Shown in pieces: positions 39,394 through 48,582 of a stretch of 64,000 bases of DNA. This stretch comes from Nitratireductor alexandrii (lineage in GTDB: Bacteria > Pseudomonadota > Alphaproteobacteria > Rhizobiales > Rhizobiaceae). The stretch covers positions 124,001 through 188,000 of the forward strand of contig NZ_RBVY01000008.1 in the NCBI RefSeq assembly GCF_004000215.1, written 5' to 3'. A program made the position numbers and the translations under genes. How positions within the stretch are numbered: position 1 is the first letter of the stretch; every line of letters starts with the position of its first letter. A model generated the notes under the pieces. That model was given only the letters and a program-made list of their open reading frames with translations, was not told where the DNA came from and searched no databases.

Positions 39394-39426
39394 AAAAACC
39401 CGCGCCGGCCCTGCCAGCGCGGGTTT
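39394..39426 (-). terminator. Intrinsic terminator after rplT
   Basis: On the minus strand a perfect 10-bp stem AAACCCGCGC/GCGCGGGTTT with an 11-base loop and five T. It sits 39 bases after the rplT stop. Confidence 0.85.
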
Positions 39427-39464
39427 CCCAAATACCAGTTTTCGAAAGCTTGGGAAGGCGCTGG

Positions 39465-39866
39465 TTAGGCTACAGCGCGCTCAAAAGCGTTCGGGGTCGT
39501 GTCTTTCAGATATTCCAGCGCGGTCTTCGCCTTGGCGACCAGCGCGGCGAAGGCCTGCGGCTCGTGCACGGCCATGTCGGCCAGCACCTTGCGGTCGACC
39601 TCGATGCCGGCCTTGTTGAGGCCGTCGATCAGGCGGCCATAGGTCAGGCCGTGCTCGCGGGCGCCGGCATTGATGCGCTGGATCCACAGGGCGCGGAAAT
39701 TGCGCTTGCGGTTCTTGCGGTCGCGATAGGCGTATTGCAGCGACTTCTCCACCGCCTGCTTGGCGATGCGGATCGTGTTCTTGCGGCGGCCGTAGAAACC
39801 CTTGGCGGCCTTCATAACTTTCTTGTGCTTGGCGTGGGCGGTGACGCCCCTCTTCACGCGGGCCAT
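39465..39866 (-). CDS. rplT: 50S ribosomal protein L20
   Basis: 133 residues. Basic N-terminal arm [23 protein letters not shown] and the core [20 protein letters not shown]-like segment (here [25 protein letters not shown]) are unmistakable. Binds 23S rRNA early in assembly. Normal bacterial length is about 118, with a longer C-terminal tail here, usual in alphaproteobacteria. Follows rpmI by 41 bases. Confidence 0.98.
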   Translation of the reverse strand: MARVKRGVTAHAKHKKVMKAAKGFYGRRKNTIRIAKQAVEKSLQYAYRDRKNRKRNFRALWIQRINAGAREHGLTYGRLIDGLNKAGIEVDRKVLADMAVHEPQAFAALVAKAKTALEYLKDTTPNAFERAVA

Positions 39867-39907
39867 GACATGCTCTCCTTAAATTGCTTCCTGCAGCGTC
39901 CGGCGTT

Positions 39908-40108
39908 TCAAAGGCCGTAAGGCATGAACTTCTTCACGATCCTCGTATCGGGATCGGACAGAACGGTCGTGCCGCGTGCGTTACGGATGAACTTGTTGGA
40001 GCGCTTGATCATGCCGTGGCGCTTGCCGGCGGCCTGAACCTTCACCTTACCGGTCGCGGTCACCTTGAACCGCTTCTTGACCGACGATTTGGTCTTCATC
40101 TTGGGCAT
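39908..40108 (-). CDS. rpmI: 50S ribosomal protein L35
   Basis: 66 residues, [20 protein letters not shown] at the start and the [17 protein letters not shown] centre, the standard L35 sequence and length. Follows infC by 299 bases, a larger gap than in many bacteria. Confidence 0.98.
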   Translation of the reverse strand: MPKMKTKSSVKKRFKVTATGKVKVQAAGKRHGMIKRSNKFIRNARGTTVLSDPDTRIVKKFMPYGL

Positions 40109-40407
40109 TTTGCTTTCCTCTTCTTATTCGCCTCGCGCGCGAGGCCATATCGCTCCGGATGGACCAGCATCCGGAAAGCATAAGAAACCGCCACGGCATG
40201 CCCTGCCGGGCGGCTCTTTGAACGCCGGCCTTATAGCGATTGGGGCGTCGAAGGGCAAGAGGGCAAGAAGACCGGCGAACGTCACCCGGTCAGGAGCCCG
40301 ACGGCGACCACGAAATCCAACCCGCCACCTCTTCGAAGCGCCCGCGTGATGCGCCGGTCGCGACCGCCACGGGCCGCTGGCCCCGCCGCCCGTGGCCGCC
40401 GCTGAAA
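40109..40407 (-). other. infC-rpmI intergenic region with two hairpins
   Basis: 299 bases, no gene seen. Contains a perfect 8-bp hairpin TCCGGATG/CATCCGGA at 40154-40175 and an 8-bp GC hairpin CCACGGGC/GCCCGTGG at 40367-40395 just after infC. Neither has a T-run. In E. coli the space before rpmI takes part in L20 autoregulation; whether it does here is open. Confidence 0.35.
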
Positions 40408-40944
40408 TTATCTCGGAGAAAGCACCATCATCATCTGGCGGCCTTCCAGCTTGGGTTCGGCCTCGACCTTGGCGATTTCCTCCACCTCGGCGCGCACCCG
40501 GTTCAAGAGCTGCATGCCGAGCTCCAGATGGGCCATCTCGCGTCCACGGAAGCGCAGCGTCAGCTTGACCTTGTCGCCTTCCTCGAAGAAGCGGCGCACG
40601 GCCTTCATCTTGGTTTCGTAATCGTGGTCGTCGATATTGGGGCGCATCTTGATCTCTTTGATCTCGATGACCTTCTGGTTGCGCCGCGCTTCGGCCGCCT
40701 TTTTCTGGGTCTGGTATTTCAGCTTGCCGAGATCGATGATCTTGCACACCGGCGGATCGGAGTTCGGCGCGATCTCGACCAGGTCGAGACCGAGATCCTC
40801 GGCAGCTTCCAGCGCTTCCTGTATGGAAACCGCGCCCCGGTTTTGTCCGTCGGGGTCGATGAGTTGGACCCTGGGGGCCCGGATGTCGCGATTGGCGCGC
40901 GGGCCTTCCTTGACGGGCGCCGCGGCTTTGTAAGGTCTGCGAAT
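40408..40944 (-). CDS. infC: Translation initiation factor IF-3, ATT start
   Basis: 178 residues when started at the ATT codon at 40944-40942. On the minus strand AAGGAG lies 9 bases before ATTCGCAGACCTTAC, and the protein then begins with [15 protein letters not shown], the usual Rhizobiales N-terminus. The first in-frame ATG (41004) is upstream of the ribosome site and would add 20 unrelated residues. N-domain [36 protein letters not shown] is split as usual; C-domain has [21 protein letters not shown]-3 keeps ribosomal subunits apart and checks start codons; a rare AUU start makes infC self-limiting in E. coli. Confidence 0.96.
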   Translation of the reverse strand: MRRPYKAAAPVKEGPRANRDIRAPRVQLIDPDGQNRGAVSIQEALEAAEDLGLDLVEIAPNSDPPVCKIIDLGKLKYQTQKKAAEARRNQKVIEIKEIKMRPNIDDHDYETKMKAVRRFFEEGDKVKLTLRFRGREMAHLELGMQLLNRVRAEVEEIAKVEAEPKLEGRQMMMVLSPR

Positions 40945-41153
40945 GGTCGTATTCTCCTTGTTCCGTTGACGTTCGGGGACGGCGATCCGGCCCGCCCAAG
41001 GCATCGAGCGGTCTATGTCGGTGCGCTCGGGGCCATGTCAATAGCACGATAGCGCAAAAAAAACCATCTTCCCGCTTGCGCGGCGACTGCGGCGAAAGGC
41101 GGGCCTTTGCCCGCGGCGCGCCCTGTGCCAAAAGGGCGCCCGGAGGATGACGC

Positions 41154-41933
41154 ATGGCACAACACCCCGTGGAAATGCTCGATGTCGACAGCGTGCCGAT
41201 CGCCGTCCGGCGTCGCCAGGGCCGGACACCCGGCCTGGTCTGGCTCGGCGGCTACCGTTCCGACATGCGGGGCACCAAGGCCGAGCAACTCGATTTGTGG
41301 GCGGCCGAGAACGGCCATGCCTGTGTCCGTCACGATTATTCCGGCCACGGCGAATCCGGCGGCGCGTTCCGCGACGGCACGATTTCGCGATGGCTGGCCG
41401 AAAGCCTGGCGGTGTTTCGCCATTTCACCGACGGCCCGCAGATCCTGGTCGGCTCCTCGATGGGCGCCTGGATCGCGCTGCGCATGGTGCAGGAACTCAA
41501 TCGCGGCGCACCCGACGATCGCGTCGCCGGCCTGGTGCTGATCGCGCCGGCGCCCGACTTCACGGTCGAGCTGATGGAGCCGCAATTGACGGACCGCCAT
41601 CGCCGCGACCTGGAGCAGCAGGGCTATTTCGAGGAACCCTCCGAATACGGGCCGGAGCCCGACCTTTACACCCGCGCCCTGTTCGAGGACGGCGCGCGCA
41701 ACTGCGTGCTCACCGGCCTGATCGAGACCCATTGCCCGGTGACTGTGCTTCAGGGCATGCAGGATCCGGACGTGCCCTACGCGCATGCGCTGAAACTGGT
41801 CGACCATCTGCCGGCCGAGGATGTCACGCTGACGCTGATCCGCGATGGCGATCACCGCCTGTCGCGGCCGCAGGATATCGCCCTGCTGCGCCGCGCGCTC
41901 GCCGATCTCGCCGCGCGCGGCGGTGAATGCTGA
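41154..41933 (+). CDS. Alpha/beta hydrolase (ABHD10-like)
   Basis: 259 residues, ATG 41154, divergent from infC. The nucleophile elbow GSSMGAW places the catalytic Ser at about 102; the acid is likely the Asp in QGMQDPDVPY and the His in RDGDHRLSRPQDI near 240. LVWLGGYRSDMRGTKA near 30 and HDYSGHGESGG near 60 provide the oxyanion loop. Resembles mitochondrial ABHD10 and bacterial relatives, which hydrolyse thioesters or acyl-glucuronides. Substrate not known. Confidence 0.82.
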   Translation: MAQHPVEMLDVDSVPIAVRRRQGRTPGLVWLGGYRSDMRGTKAEQLDLWAAENGHACVRHDYSGHGESGGAFRDGTISRWLAESLAVFRHFTDGPQILVGSSMGAWIALRMVQELNRGAPDDRVAGLVLIAPAPDFTVELMEPQLTDRHRRDLEQQGYFEEPSEYGPEPDLYTRALFEDGARNCVLTGLIETHCPVTVLQGMQDPDVPYAHALKLVDHLPAEDVTLTLIRDGDHRLSRPQDIALLRRALADLAARGGEC

Positions 41934-42086
41934 GGCGCGCTAAGCCCGTCCCGCCCGCCGCCAAAGCCCGTTCCGGCGGCGACGGCACGGCAGGCCGCCC
42001 GGCGCCGGAACGCCGCCCGGTTTCCGAAGGCGCCTGAAAAAAAGGAAGAATTATCAAGAGATTATCCGGTTCTACTTGGCGTTTGT

Positions 42087-42115
42087 CTTGAAACGACCCC
42101 GTCTTGTGCCCATCT
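42087..42115 (+). promoter_or_regulatory. Possible RpoH-type promoter of the DUF2852 gene
   Basis: CTTG, 18 bases, then CCCATCTCGA, starting 80 bases before the DUF2852 start. Two of the defined positions differ from the alphaproteobacterial heat-shock consensus but spacing and the CTTGAAA box fit. Weaker than the dnaK site. Confidence 0.4.
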
Positions 42116-42165
42116 CGATTTCATGCAGCCGGATGGGCTGCTTCGAACGGAAGGAACCGGAAAAT

Positions 42166-42609
42166 ATGACCACGAGTGCACTGATCCGCCCGGCCTGGAC
42201 GCCGGCGACGATTGCGCTGATGGTGCTTGGCTTCATCGTGTTCTGGCCGCTTGGCCTCGCCATGCTCGCTTACATCTTGTGGGGCGATCGGCTCGATGGT
42301 TTCAAGCGCGACGTGAACGAGGCGACTGACGGATTTTTTGCCTCCTGCCGCGCCCACAAGGGCGGCCGTCGCAGCCGCCACGCCCGCACCGGCAATGTCG
42401 CTTTCGACGACTGGCGCAGCAAGGAGCTCGAGCGCATCGAGGCCGAGCGGCGCAAGCTGGAAGAAATGCGCCAGGAGTTCGACGACTATCTGCGCGAATT
42501 GCGTCGGGCCAAGGACCAGGAAGAATTCGACCGCTTCATGGCCGACCGCGAACGCCGGCGCAACGAGAAGCCGAGCGACGACAAGGCGAGCGGCCTGCTC
42601 GACGACTGA
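42166..42609 (+). CDS. DUF2852 membrane protein
   Basis: 147 residues from ATG 42166, preceded by GGAAGGAACCGG. One hydrophobic helix near residues 15-40 (ATIALMVLGFIVFWPLGLAMLAYILWGDR), typical of DUF2852, then a charged C-terminus that is predicted coiled coil (ELERIEAERRKLEEMRQ and onward). Likely an inner-membrane protein with a cytoplasmic helical tail. Common in Rhizobiales; no function known. Followed by its own terminator. Confidence 0.85.
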   Translation: MTTSALIRPAWTPATIALMVLGFIVFWPLGLAMLAYILWGDRLDGFKRDVNEATDGFFASCRAHKGGRRSRHARTGNVAFDDWRSKELERIEAERRKLEEMRQEFDDYLRELRRAKDQEEFDRFMADRERRRNEKPSDDKASGLLDD

Positions 42610-42630
42610 AGGCAGAGCCGCAACGATTGT

Positions 42631-42662
42631 GAACGGCGCCGCATCGACGGCGCCGTTTTTGT
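42631..42662 (+). terminator. Intrinsic terminator after the DUF2852 gene
   Basis: Perfect 10-bp stem AACGGCGCCG/CGGCGCCGTT with a 6-base loop CATCGA, then TTTGTT, 22 bases after the stop codon. It also stands close to the end of the convergent small gene. Confidence 0.85.
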
Positions 42663-42688
42663 TGGCCGCTTTGGGCGACGCACTCGGC

Positions 42689-42961
42689 TCAGCGTCCGCC
42701 CCGATTGTCGCACAGGCCGGGGTTCCCGGCAGCCGGGCAGGTCTTGCCGGCGGGCCGGCGCTTGGCGGGCTTCTCGCCGCCCCGCCGGTCGGTTTCGACC
42801 GACGAGGTGGCCGCGGGTCTTGTGGTTTTGGCCGGCTTCGAACGCTTGTAGACATGGGGCGGCGGTCCGCCCCCGTCGCGCGCATAGGCATCCGCCGCCA
42901 GCGAGGTGGCGAAGGCGGCGAGCGCTATGACGGCCGTCAGCATGGCGATTTTCCTGACCAT
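42689..42961 (-). CDS. Small secreted hypothetical protein
   Basis: 90 residues. ATG 42961 is preceded on the minus strand by GAAGGGA. N-terminal signal peptide (KIAMLTAVIALAAFATSLAADA, cut after ADA or AYA), then a basic low-complexity tail with many Lys, Arg and Pro and two Cys near the end (KTCPAAGNPGLCDN). No family recognised. Expected in the periplasm, possibly disulfide-bonded. Confidence 0.65.
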   Translation of the reverse strand: MVRKIAMLTAVIALAAFATSLAADAYARDGGGPPPHVYKRSKPAKTTRPAATSSVETDRRGGEKPAKRRPAGKTCPAAGNPGLCDNRGGR

Positions 42962-43120
42962 GGTTTTCCCTTCCCTTGTCGCGACGGGCCGATCCCGCCG
43001 CCGCTTCTTGGTCGCGGCGGGACGAAGAAAGGTTCGAGTAAAATTGCGCGCCCGCGGCGAGTCGGCTCGCTCCGTCACGACGATCTCCCGCTTGGCCGGC
43101 GAATCGCTTAACGTCGCGCC

Positions 43121-43879
43121 ATGTTCTCCGGACTGAGAAAACCGCCTGCCCGTGCCAAGCGCGCCGTTCCGATCGAGCGCGTGCACGATGTCGCCGGACG
43201 CGCCCTGCCGCTGAAGATCGTGGAGAACGCGCGCGCCCGGCGCCTGACGCTGCGGATAGACGCCGGCGGCCAGGGGTTGCGGGTGACGGTGCCGCCCGGC
43301 CTGCCGCCGCGCGAGATCGACCGTTTCCTGGAAACCCATCGCGGCTGGCTCGAGGCGCGGCTGGAAAAATTTCCCGACCGACCGCAGGTCCGGCCCGGGA
43401 TCAAGATCCCGCTGCGCGGCGTGCCGCATCTAATCGTGCACGAGCCCGGCCGCCGCGGCACGGTCGAGGTGGCGGCCGTCGAAGGCGAACCGGCGCTGAT
43501 CGTCCACGGCGAGCGCACGCATCTGGCCCGGCGCCTGGCCGATTTCCTCAAGCGCGAGGCGCGCCGCGACATCGAGGCGCTGGTTGCCCGCCATGCCGGC
43601 GCGGTCGGCCGCCCGGCGCGAGCGGTCCGCTATCGCGATACGACGAGCCGCTGGGGCTCGTGCACCGCCGACGGGGTGCTGTCGTTTTCGTGGCGCATCA
43701 TGATGGCGCCGCCTGCCGTCATCGACTATCTGGTCGCGCACGAGGTGGCGCATCTGAAGGAAATGAACCACGGGCCGAAATTCTGGAGCCTGTGCCGCAC
43801 ATTGTGTCCGCGCACCGACGAGGCCAAGACCTGGCTCAAGCGCAATGGCGGCGCGCTGCAGGCGATCCGCTTCACCTGA
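43121..43879 (+). CDS. M48-type metallopeptidase of the YgjP family (DUF45)
   Basis: 252 residues, no membrane segment. The C-terminal half has the YgjP/WLM-like zinc site: SRWGSCTADGVLSFSWRIMMAPP then VAHEVAHLKEMNHGPKFW near residue 208, with HEVAH as the HExxH motif and the following His as third ligand. The N-terminal half carries RLTLRIDAGGQGLRVTVPPGLP. Role unclear in most bacteria; some homologues are linked to restriction-modification or phosphate genes. Convergent with the next gene. Confidence 0.85.
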   Translation: MFSGLRKPPARAKRAVPIERVHDVAGRALPLKIVENARARRLTLRIDAGGQGLRVTVPPGLPPREIDRFLETHRGWLEARLEKFPDRPQVRPGIKIPLRGVPHLIVHEPGRRGTVEVAAVEGEPALIVHGERTHLARRLADFLKREARRDIEALVARHAGAVGRPARAVRYRDTTSRWGSCTADGVLSFSWRIMMAPPAVIDYLVAHEVAHLKEMNHGPKFWSLCRTLCPRTDEAKTWLKRNGGALQAIRFT

Positions 43880-43930
43880 TGGTTCGCTGGCCGTCGCCGC
43901 CCCATACCGGTTCTCACGCGCGATCCGCGA

Positions 43931-45028
43931 TCACGCGCCCGGTGGCGGCGCTTTCGGGCCGATCGGCACGAGATTGCTCAACACGGCATAGGCGATCAGC
44001 AGCGCCGGGATGGCGATGAAGCCGCCGATCGGGCCCCAGACCCAGATCCAGAAGGCCAGCGCCAGAAGCACGAGGAACGGGTTCAGCGTCAGGGTCCGCC
44101 CGAGCACCATCGGGGTGACGAACTGCGCTTCCATCAGGTTGACGGCCAGGAAGGCCAGCGGCGGCACGAAACTGCCGGCAAGCGTGTCGAACGTCGCCAG
44201 CCCGACCGCGAACAACAGCCCTGCCATGATCGCCGGTCCGATATAGACCACGAAATTCAACAACATGGCGAGCATGCCCCAGAGCGCCGGCGACGGCACG
44301 CCGATGATCCAAAGCACCAGCGAGACCGCCACCCCGAGCCCGACATTGATGACGGCGATCGACAGCAGATAGCGCGACACCAGCGCCTCGACATCCCGAA
44401 AAATATGCGCGATGCGCCAGCGCAGGCGGCGGTCGACGACGATCTTCATGATGCCCGTGCGAATGTCGTGGCGCGTCGCCATGAAGAAGAACAGGCTGGC
44501 CAGGAAAAGCAGGACCTGGGCGCCGAGCGCCGGCGCCATGATGGCGATGTCGGTGACGTCGCCGCCCTCGTCGACCTCCACCGTGACGCCGGAGCCGCCG
44601 GTGACCGTGCGCAACTCGTTCTGCACGTCGCGAAGCGTGTTGATGGGTTCGCGAAGCTGGGCGAGCTGGATCTGCAGTTTCTGCCAGATGCGCGGCAATT
44701 CCCCGGTCCAATAGGACAAGGGTCCGATCAGGGCGGCGGCGAACAACGCGACCAGCGCCACGAACAGCAGGCACACGATCACCGCCGACAGCCATGACGG
44801 CAGGCCGCGCTTTTCCAGCCGGGTGGCGATCGGTCCGAGCATCAGCCCGATGACGATCGCCAGCGACAGCGGGGCGAGGATGAATTCGCCGGCGACCAGC
44901 ATGAAGACGAAGCCCAAAAGCCCGATCAGCAGCACGGCGATCATCGCGCCGCGCGTCAGCAGGGTGTCGGGATCCAAAACCGTCCTTGGCGCCGGGCGGC
45001 GGTGTACGCCCCATTCGAACATGTTCAT
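43931..45028 (-). CDS. AI-2E family transporter (PerM-like membrane protein)
   Basis: 365 residues with ATG 45028; longer in-frame starts extend into the trpF promoter side and are rejected. About eight hydrophobic segments: a cluster at 30-70, one near 85-110, then a soluble periplasmic loop (about 120-180), and four or more near 190-350. Segment RYLLSIAVINVGLGVAVSLVLWIIGVPSPALWGMLA and the following ending LNPFLVLLALAFWIWVWGP are characteristic. Family members export autoinducer-2, sodium or other solutes; specificity here unknown. Divergent from trpF. Confidence 0.87.
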   Translation of the reverse strand: MNMFEWGVHRRPAPRTVLDPDTLLTRGAMIAVLLIGLLGFVFMLVAGEFILAPLSLAIVIGLMLGPIATRLEKRGLPSWLSAVIVCLLFVALVALFAAALIGPLSYWTGELPRIWQKLQIQLAQLREPINTLRDVQNELRTVTGGSGVTVEVDEGGDVTDIAIMAPALGAQVLLFLASLFFFMATRHDIRTGIMKIVVDRRLRWRIAHIFRDVEALVSRYLLSIAVINVGLGVAVSLVLWIIGVPSPALWGMLAMLLNFVVYIGPAIMAGLLFAVGLATFDTLAGSFVPPLAFLAVNLMEAQFVTPMVLGRTLTLNPFLVLLALAFWIWVWGPIGGFIAIPALLIAYAVLSNLVPIGPKAPPPGA

Positions 45029-45149
45029 CGAAAAATTCCGTTGTTCCCCTTCCGATAACACATCCAGGCGCAAAAGGTTCGCCCGGCCTGTCGCGGCGCC
45101 GGTGGCCGCGCGTCTCGACATCGGCATTGGCCGGGGGTATTGCGGGGAC

Positions 45150-45791
45150 ATGGACATCAAGATTTGCGGATTGAGCACGGCCGAGGCGGTCGCCGCCGCG
45201 CTCGCGGGCGGCGCCAGCCATGTCGGCTTCATCTTTTTCGACAAGAGCCCGCGCCATGTCGACCCGCAGCGCGCGGGCGCCCTGCGCCGTGCCGCGCGCG
45301 GCCGCGCCCTGGCCGTCGCCGTGACCGTCGACGCCGACGACGCGACGCTCGACGCGATCGTCGCGGCGATGGAGCCCGATATGTTGCAGTTGCACGGACG
45401 CGAAACGCCCGAGCGGGTGGCCGCCGTCAGGGCGCGGTACGGCTTGCCGGTGATGAAGGCGTTTTCGGTGAGTGCGCCCGCCGATCTGGCCCCCGTCGAG
45501 GCCTATCGCGGCCTTGCCGACCGGTTCCTGTTCGACGCCAAGCCGCCGAAAGGCTCCGCATTGCCCGGCGGCAACGGTGTCGCCTTCGACTGGCGGGTGC
45601 TGGCCGGGCTTGACCCGTCCGTCGACTACATGCTTTCAGGCGGCCTCAACAAAGCCAATATCGGCGAGGCGCTGCGCCTGCTCTCTCCGCCGGGCATCGA
45701 CGTGTCGTCCGGAGTCGAGAGCGCGCCGGGCCAGAAGGATGTTGCCTTGATCGAAGCTTTCCTTGAGGCTGTGGCCGAAAAAGCCGGCTGA
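45150..45791 (+). CDS. trpF: Phosphoribosylanthranilate isomerase
   Basis: 213 residues, ATG 45150 after TGCGGGGAC. A TIM barrel: KICGLSTAEAV with the general-base Cys at residue 6, HVGFIFFDKSPRHVD near 27, LQLHGRETPERV near 81, FLFDAKPP with the general-acid Asp near 127, GLNKANIGEAL and DVSSGVESAPGQKD near 190. It isomerises phosphoribosylanthranilate in tryptophan synthesis. In most Rhizobiales trpB and trpA follow; here accD comes next after 126 bases. Confidence 0.97.
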   Translation: MDIKICGLSTAEAVAAALAGGASHVGFIFFDKSPRHVDPQRAGALRRAARGRALAVAVTVDADDATLDAIVAAMEPDMLQLHGRETPERVAAVRARYGLPVMKAFSVSAPADLAPVEAYRGLADRFLFDAKPPKGSALPGGNGVAFDWRVLAGLDPSVDYMLSGGLNKANIGEALRLLSPPGIDVSSGVESAPGQKDVALIEAFLEAVAEKAG

Positions 45792-45917
45792 GCGCGTCCC
45801 AATTCCCGCCGAAAGCCGGACCCGCCCCGGCCTTGCCCCCGAAGAACGCCGTCGCGGCGATATCTTGCGACGGCGGACCGACGGCCCCATCTTCTCCTGA
45901 ATGCGGAGACCCGACCG

Positions 45918-46841
45918 ATGAACTGGATCACCAACTACGTCCGGCCCAAGATCAATTCCATGCTCGGCCGGCGCGACATGCCGGAGAATTTGTGGATCAA
46001 ATGTCCCGAAACCGGCGAGATGGTCTTTCACAAGGACCTCGAGGACAATCAATGGGTGATCCCCTCGTCGGGCCATCACATGAAGATTTCGGCGCGCCAG
46101 CGGCTGAAATTCTTCTTTGACGACGGCCGGTTCGACGCGCTCGAGAACCCGAAGGTCGCCACCGACCCGCTGAAATTCCGCGACGAGAAGCGTTATACCG
46201 ACCGGCTGCGCGAAAACCGCGCCAAGACCGGCATGGACGACACGGTGCTCGGCGCGACCGGAACCATCGAGGGACTGCCGATCGTCGCCGTTGTCCAGGA
46301 CTTCGCCTTCATGGGCGGTTCGCTGGGCATGGCCGCCGGCGAAGCGATCATCCACGCTCTGGAGACCGCGCTCGAGATGAAGCGTCCGCTCGTCCTGTTC
46401 GCCGCCTCGGGCGGGGCGCGCATGCAGGAGGGCATCCTGTCGCTGATGCAATTGCCGCGCACCACGGTCGCCGTCGACCGGTTGAAGGAGGCCGGCCTGC
46501 CCTATCTCGTGGTTCTCACCAACCCGACGACGGGCGGCGTTACCGCGTCCTACGCGATGATCGGCGATGTCCATATCGCCGAGCCCGGCGCCCTGATCGG
46601 CTTTGCCGGTCCGAGAGTGATCGCGCAGACCATCCGCGAGAAACTGCCGGAGGGTTTCCAGCGGGCCGAATATTTGATGGAGCACGGCATGGTCGACATG
46701 GTCGTGCCGCGCACGGAACTCAAACCCACCATCGCGCGCCTGCTCAAGATCCTCGTCCACGCGCCGCAGGAGGAGGCGATGGCGCAGGAAGAACCGGCCG
46801 CGCCGCTGGCGGAAACGCAAGACGAACAGCCCCAAGCCTAA
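45918..46841 (+). CDS. accD: Acetyl-CoA carboxylase carboxyltransferase beta subunit
   Basis: 307 residues. Starts [26 protein letters not shown], as in Rhizobiales AccD. The zinc ribbon found in E. coli (four Cys) is degenerate here: only one Cys in [15 protein letters not shown], which is usual in this group. The crotonase-like core has [24 protein letters not shown] near residue 155, [33 protein letters not shown] near 200 (in consecutive blocks) and [12 protein letters not shown]. With AccA it carboxylates acetyl-CoA using biotinyl-AccB for fatty acid synthesis. folC follows after 150 bases. Confidence 0.97.
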   Translation: MNWITNYVRPKINSMLGRRDMPENLWIKCPETGEMVFHKDLEDNQWVIPSSGHHMKISARQRLKFFFDDGRFDALENPKVATDPLKFRDEKRYTDRLRENRAKTGMDDTVLGATGTIEGLPIVAVVQDFAFMGGSLGMAAGEAIIHALETALEMKRPLVLFAASGGARMQEGILSLMQLPRTTVAVDRLKEAGLPYLVVLTNPTTGGVTASYAMIGDVHIAEPGALIGFAGPRVIAQTIREKLPEGFQRAEYLMEHGMVDMVVPRTELKPTIARLLKILVHAPQEEAMAQEEPAAPLAETQDEQPQA

Positions 46842-46991
46842 CTCGCCGATGTCGGGCAAGCGCCGCGCGTGCGAACTGCGCTGCGGCACGGGCCCGACAC
46901 GAACGGCTGCCGGCTTCGACGCGGAGCACCGTCGGTCCGGGCAGCATAACGATCGGGTTCAACCCCATCCCGCCATGATCTTGGAAGGGAC

Positions 46992-48329
46992 ATGCAGATT
47001 TTGACCAGCAAGGCCGACCGTGAGATTGCGCGGCTGTCCACGCTTCACCCGAAAGGCTTCGATCTGTCGCTGGGCCGGATCGCGCGGCTGCTCGAGCGCC
47101 TCGGCAACCCGCATCGCCGCCTGCCGCCGGTGATCCACATCGCCGGCACCAACGGCAAGGGCTCGGCCGCCGCCTTTGCGCGCGCGCTCCTCGAGGCCGC
47201 AGGGCTGACGACCCATGTCCACACCTCGCCGCATCTCGTCAACTGGCACGAGCGCTATCGGCTGGGAGCGCCGGGCGGCGGACGCCTGGTGGCCGACGAC
47301 GTGCTTGCCGATGCGGTCGCGCGGGTCGCGGAGGCCAATGGCGGCGACAAGATCACCGTCTTCGAGATCCTGACCGCCGTCACCTTCCTGCTGTTTTCAG
47401 AACACCCCGCCGACGCGGCGATCCTCGAGGTCGGCCTCGGCGGCCGCTTCGACGCCACCAACATGATCGAGCGGCCCGCGGTATCGGTCATCATGCCGAT
47501 CTCGCTCGACCACGAATCCTATCTCGGCGACCGTGTCGAACTGATCGCGGTGGAAAAGGCGGGGATCATCAAGCCGGGCGTGCCGGTGGTGGTCGGCCAG
47601 CAGGATTCCGACACGGTGCGCGAGGTGATCGTGTCGACCGCCGAAAGGCTGGACGCGCCTTGTTCCGTCTACGGCCAGGACTTTCTGGCCGCGTCCGAGC
47701 ATGGCCGCATGGTCTACCAGGACGAGGATGGCTTGATGGATCTGCCGATGCCCCGACTGGCCGGCCGGCATCAGCTCGCCAACGCCGCCGCAGCCATCGC
47801 CGCGGTCAAGGCGGCCGGATTCGCGCTGACCGGCGACGCCGTCGAACGTGCCATGACCGGCGTGCAGTGGCCGGGCCGTCTGCAGCGCCTGGGCGACGGC
47901 TTGATGGCGGCGCTGGCGCCCGACGGCGCCGAACTGTGGATCGACGGCGGCCACAATCCCGGCGCGGCGGCGGCGATCGCCGAGACGCTGGCCGAGCAGG
48001 AGGACCGGCATTCGCGCCCGCTGTTCCTGATTTGCGGCATGATCAACACCAAGGACCAGGTGAATTATTTCCGCGCCTTCGAGGGTATGGCGCGCCATGT
48101 TTTCGCCGTGCCGGTCAACAACACCGAGGCCGGTGTGCCCAATGCCGAACTCGCCGTGCGGGCCAGCGAGGCCGGCTTGTCGGCCGAGCCGATCCACTCG
48201 CCGGCCGATGCGCTGAAGCTGTTGCGCGCGACATGGGACGAGACCGAGCCGCCGCCGCGCATCCTGATTTGCGGATCGCTTTATCTGATCGGCGAAGTTC
48301 TGGCCGAAAACGGCACCCCGCCGCAATAG
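46992..48329 (+). CDS. folC: Folylpolyglutamate synthase / dihydrofolate synthase
   Basis: 445 residues. ATPase P-loop in VIHIAGTNGKGSAAAFARALLEAAG split near residue 50, HTSPHLVNWHERYRL near 76, the ILEVGLGGRFDATNMI block near 145 and LDHESYLGDRVELIAVEKAGIIKPG near 170. The C-terminal Mur ligase-like domain has WIDGGHNPGAA near 315. Adds glutamate to dihydropteroate or folates. Standard length. Followed by an inverted repeat element and the trxA terminator on the opposite strand. Confidence 0.96.
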   Translation: MQILTSKADREIARLSTLHPKGFDLSLGRIARLLERLGNPHRRLPPVIHIAGTNGKGSAAAFARALLEAAGLTTHVHTSPHLVNWHERYRLGAPGGGRLVADDVLADAVARVAEANGGDKITVFEILTAVTFLLFSEHPADAAILEVGLGGRFDATNMIERPAVSVIMPISLDHESYLGDRVELIAVEKAGIIKPGVPVVVGQQDSDTVREVIVSTAERLDAPCSVYGQDFLAASEHGRMVYQDEDGLMDLPMPRLAGRHQLANAAAAIAAVKAAGFALTGDAVERAMTGVQWPGRLQRLGDGLMAALAPDGAELWIDGGHNPGAAAAIAETLAEQEDRHSRPLFLICGMINTKDQVNYFRAFEGMARHVFAVPVNNTEAGVPNAELAVRASEAGLSAEPIHSPADALKLLRATWDETEPPPRILICGSLYLIGEVLAENGTPPQ

Positions 48330-48367
48330 GCCGTTCTGCTTTTCACGGGTTCGCAGACCGGCTCCAT

Positions 48368-48426
48368 CTCATTGTTTTAACGCGGTTTTGAACGGCGAAC
48401 CGGCTTCCGCTTCGCCCGCAAACGCT
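48368..48426 (-). repeat. Dispersed intergenic repeat, copy B (RIME-like)
   Basis: 59 bases in the inverted orientation relative to copy A at 11216-11274. Identical in 48 of 59 positions, with no length difference. Lies in the folC-trxA gap, 38 bases after the folC stop. Confidence 0.7.
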
Positions 48427-48533
48427 ATCGGCGCGCCTCGCGATCGCGGCCGAAGCCAGCGCCCCCCGGCGCTTGCGCGTGCGCGGCGGCGGACCGTGTC
48501 CGGCCCGGCGGAACCGCTTTCCCGCCAGCCAAC

Positions 48534-48564
48534 AAAAAGCCCGGCGCGGCGGCCGGGCTTTTTT
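48534..48564 (-). terminator. Intrinsic terminator of trxA, probably bidirectional
   Basis: Perfect 11-bp stem AAAAAGCCCGG/CCGGGCTTTTT with an 8-base loop, with T-runs on both strands, 18 bases after the trxA stop. On the plus strand it can also end folC transcription. Confidence 0.88.
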
Positions 48565-48582
48565 GCTTGGATGCGCAGCCGG

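Noticed and set aside
43890-43925. Possible third copy of the dispersed repeat (ATACCGGTTCTCACGCG)
   Set aside because: Only about 15 bases resemble the core and they lie within a gene end; too short to call.
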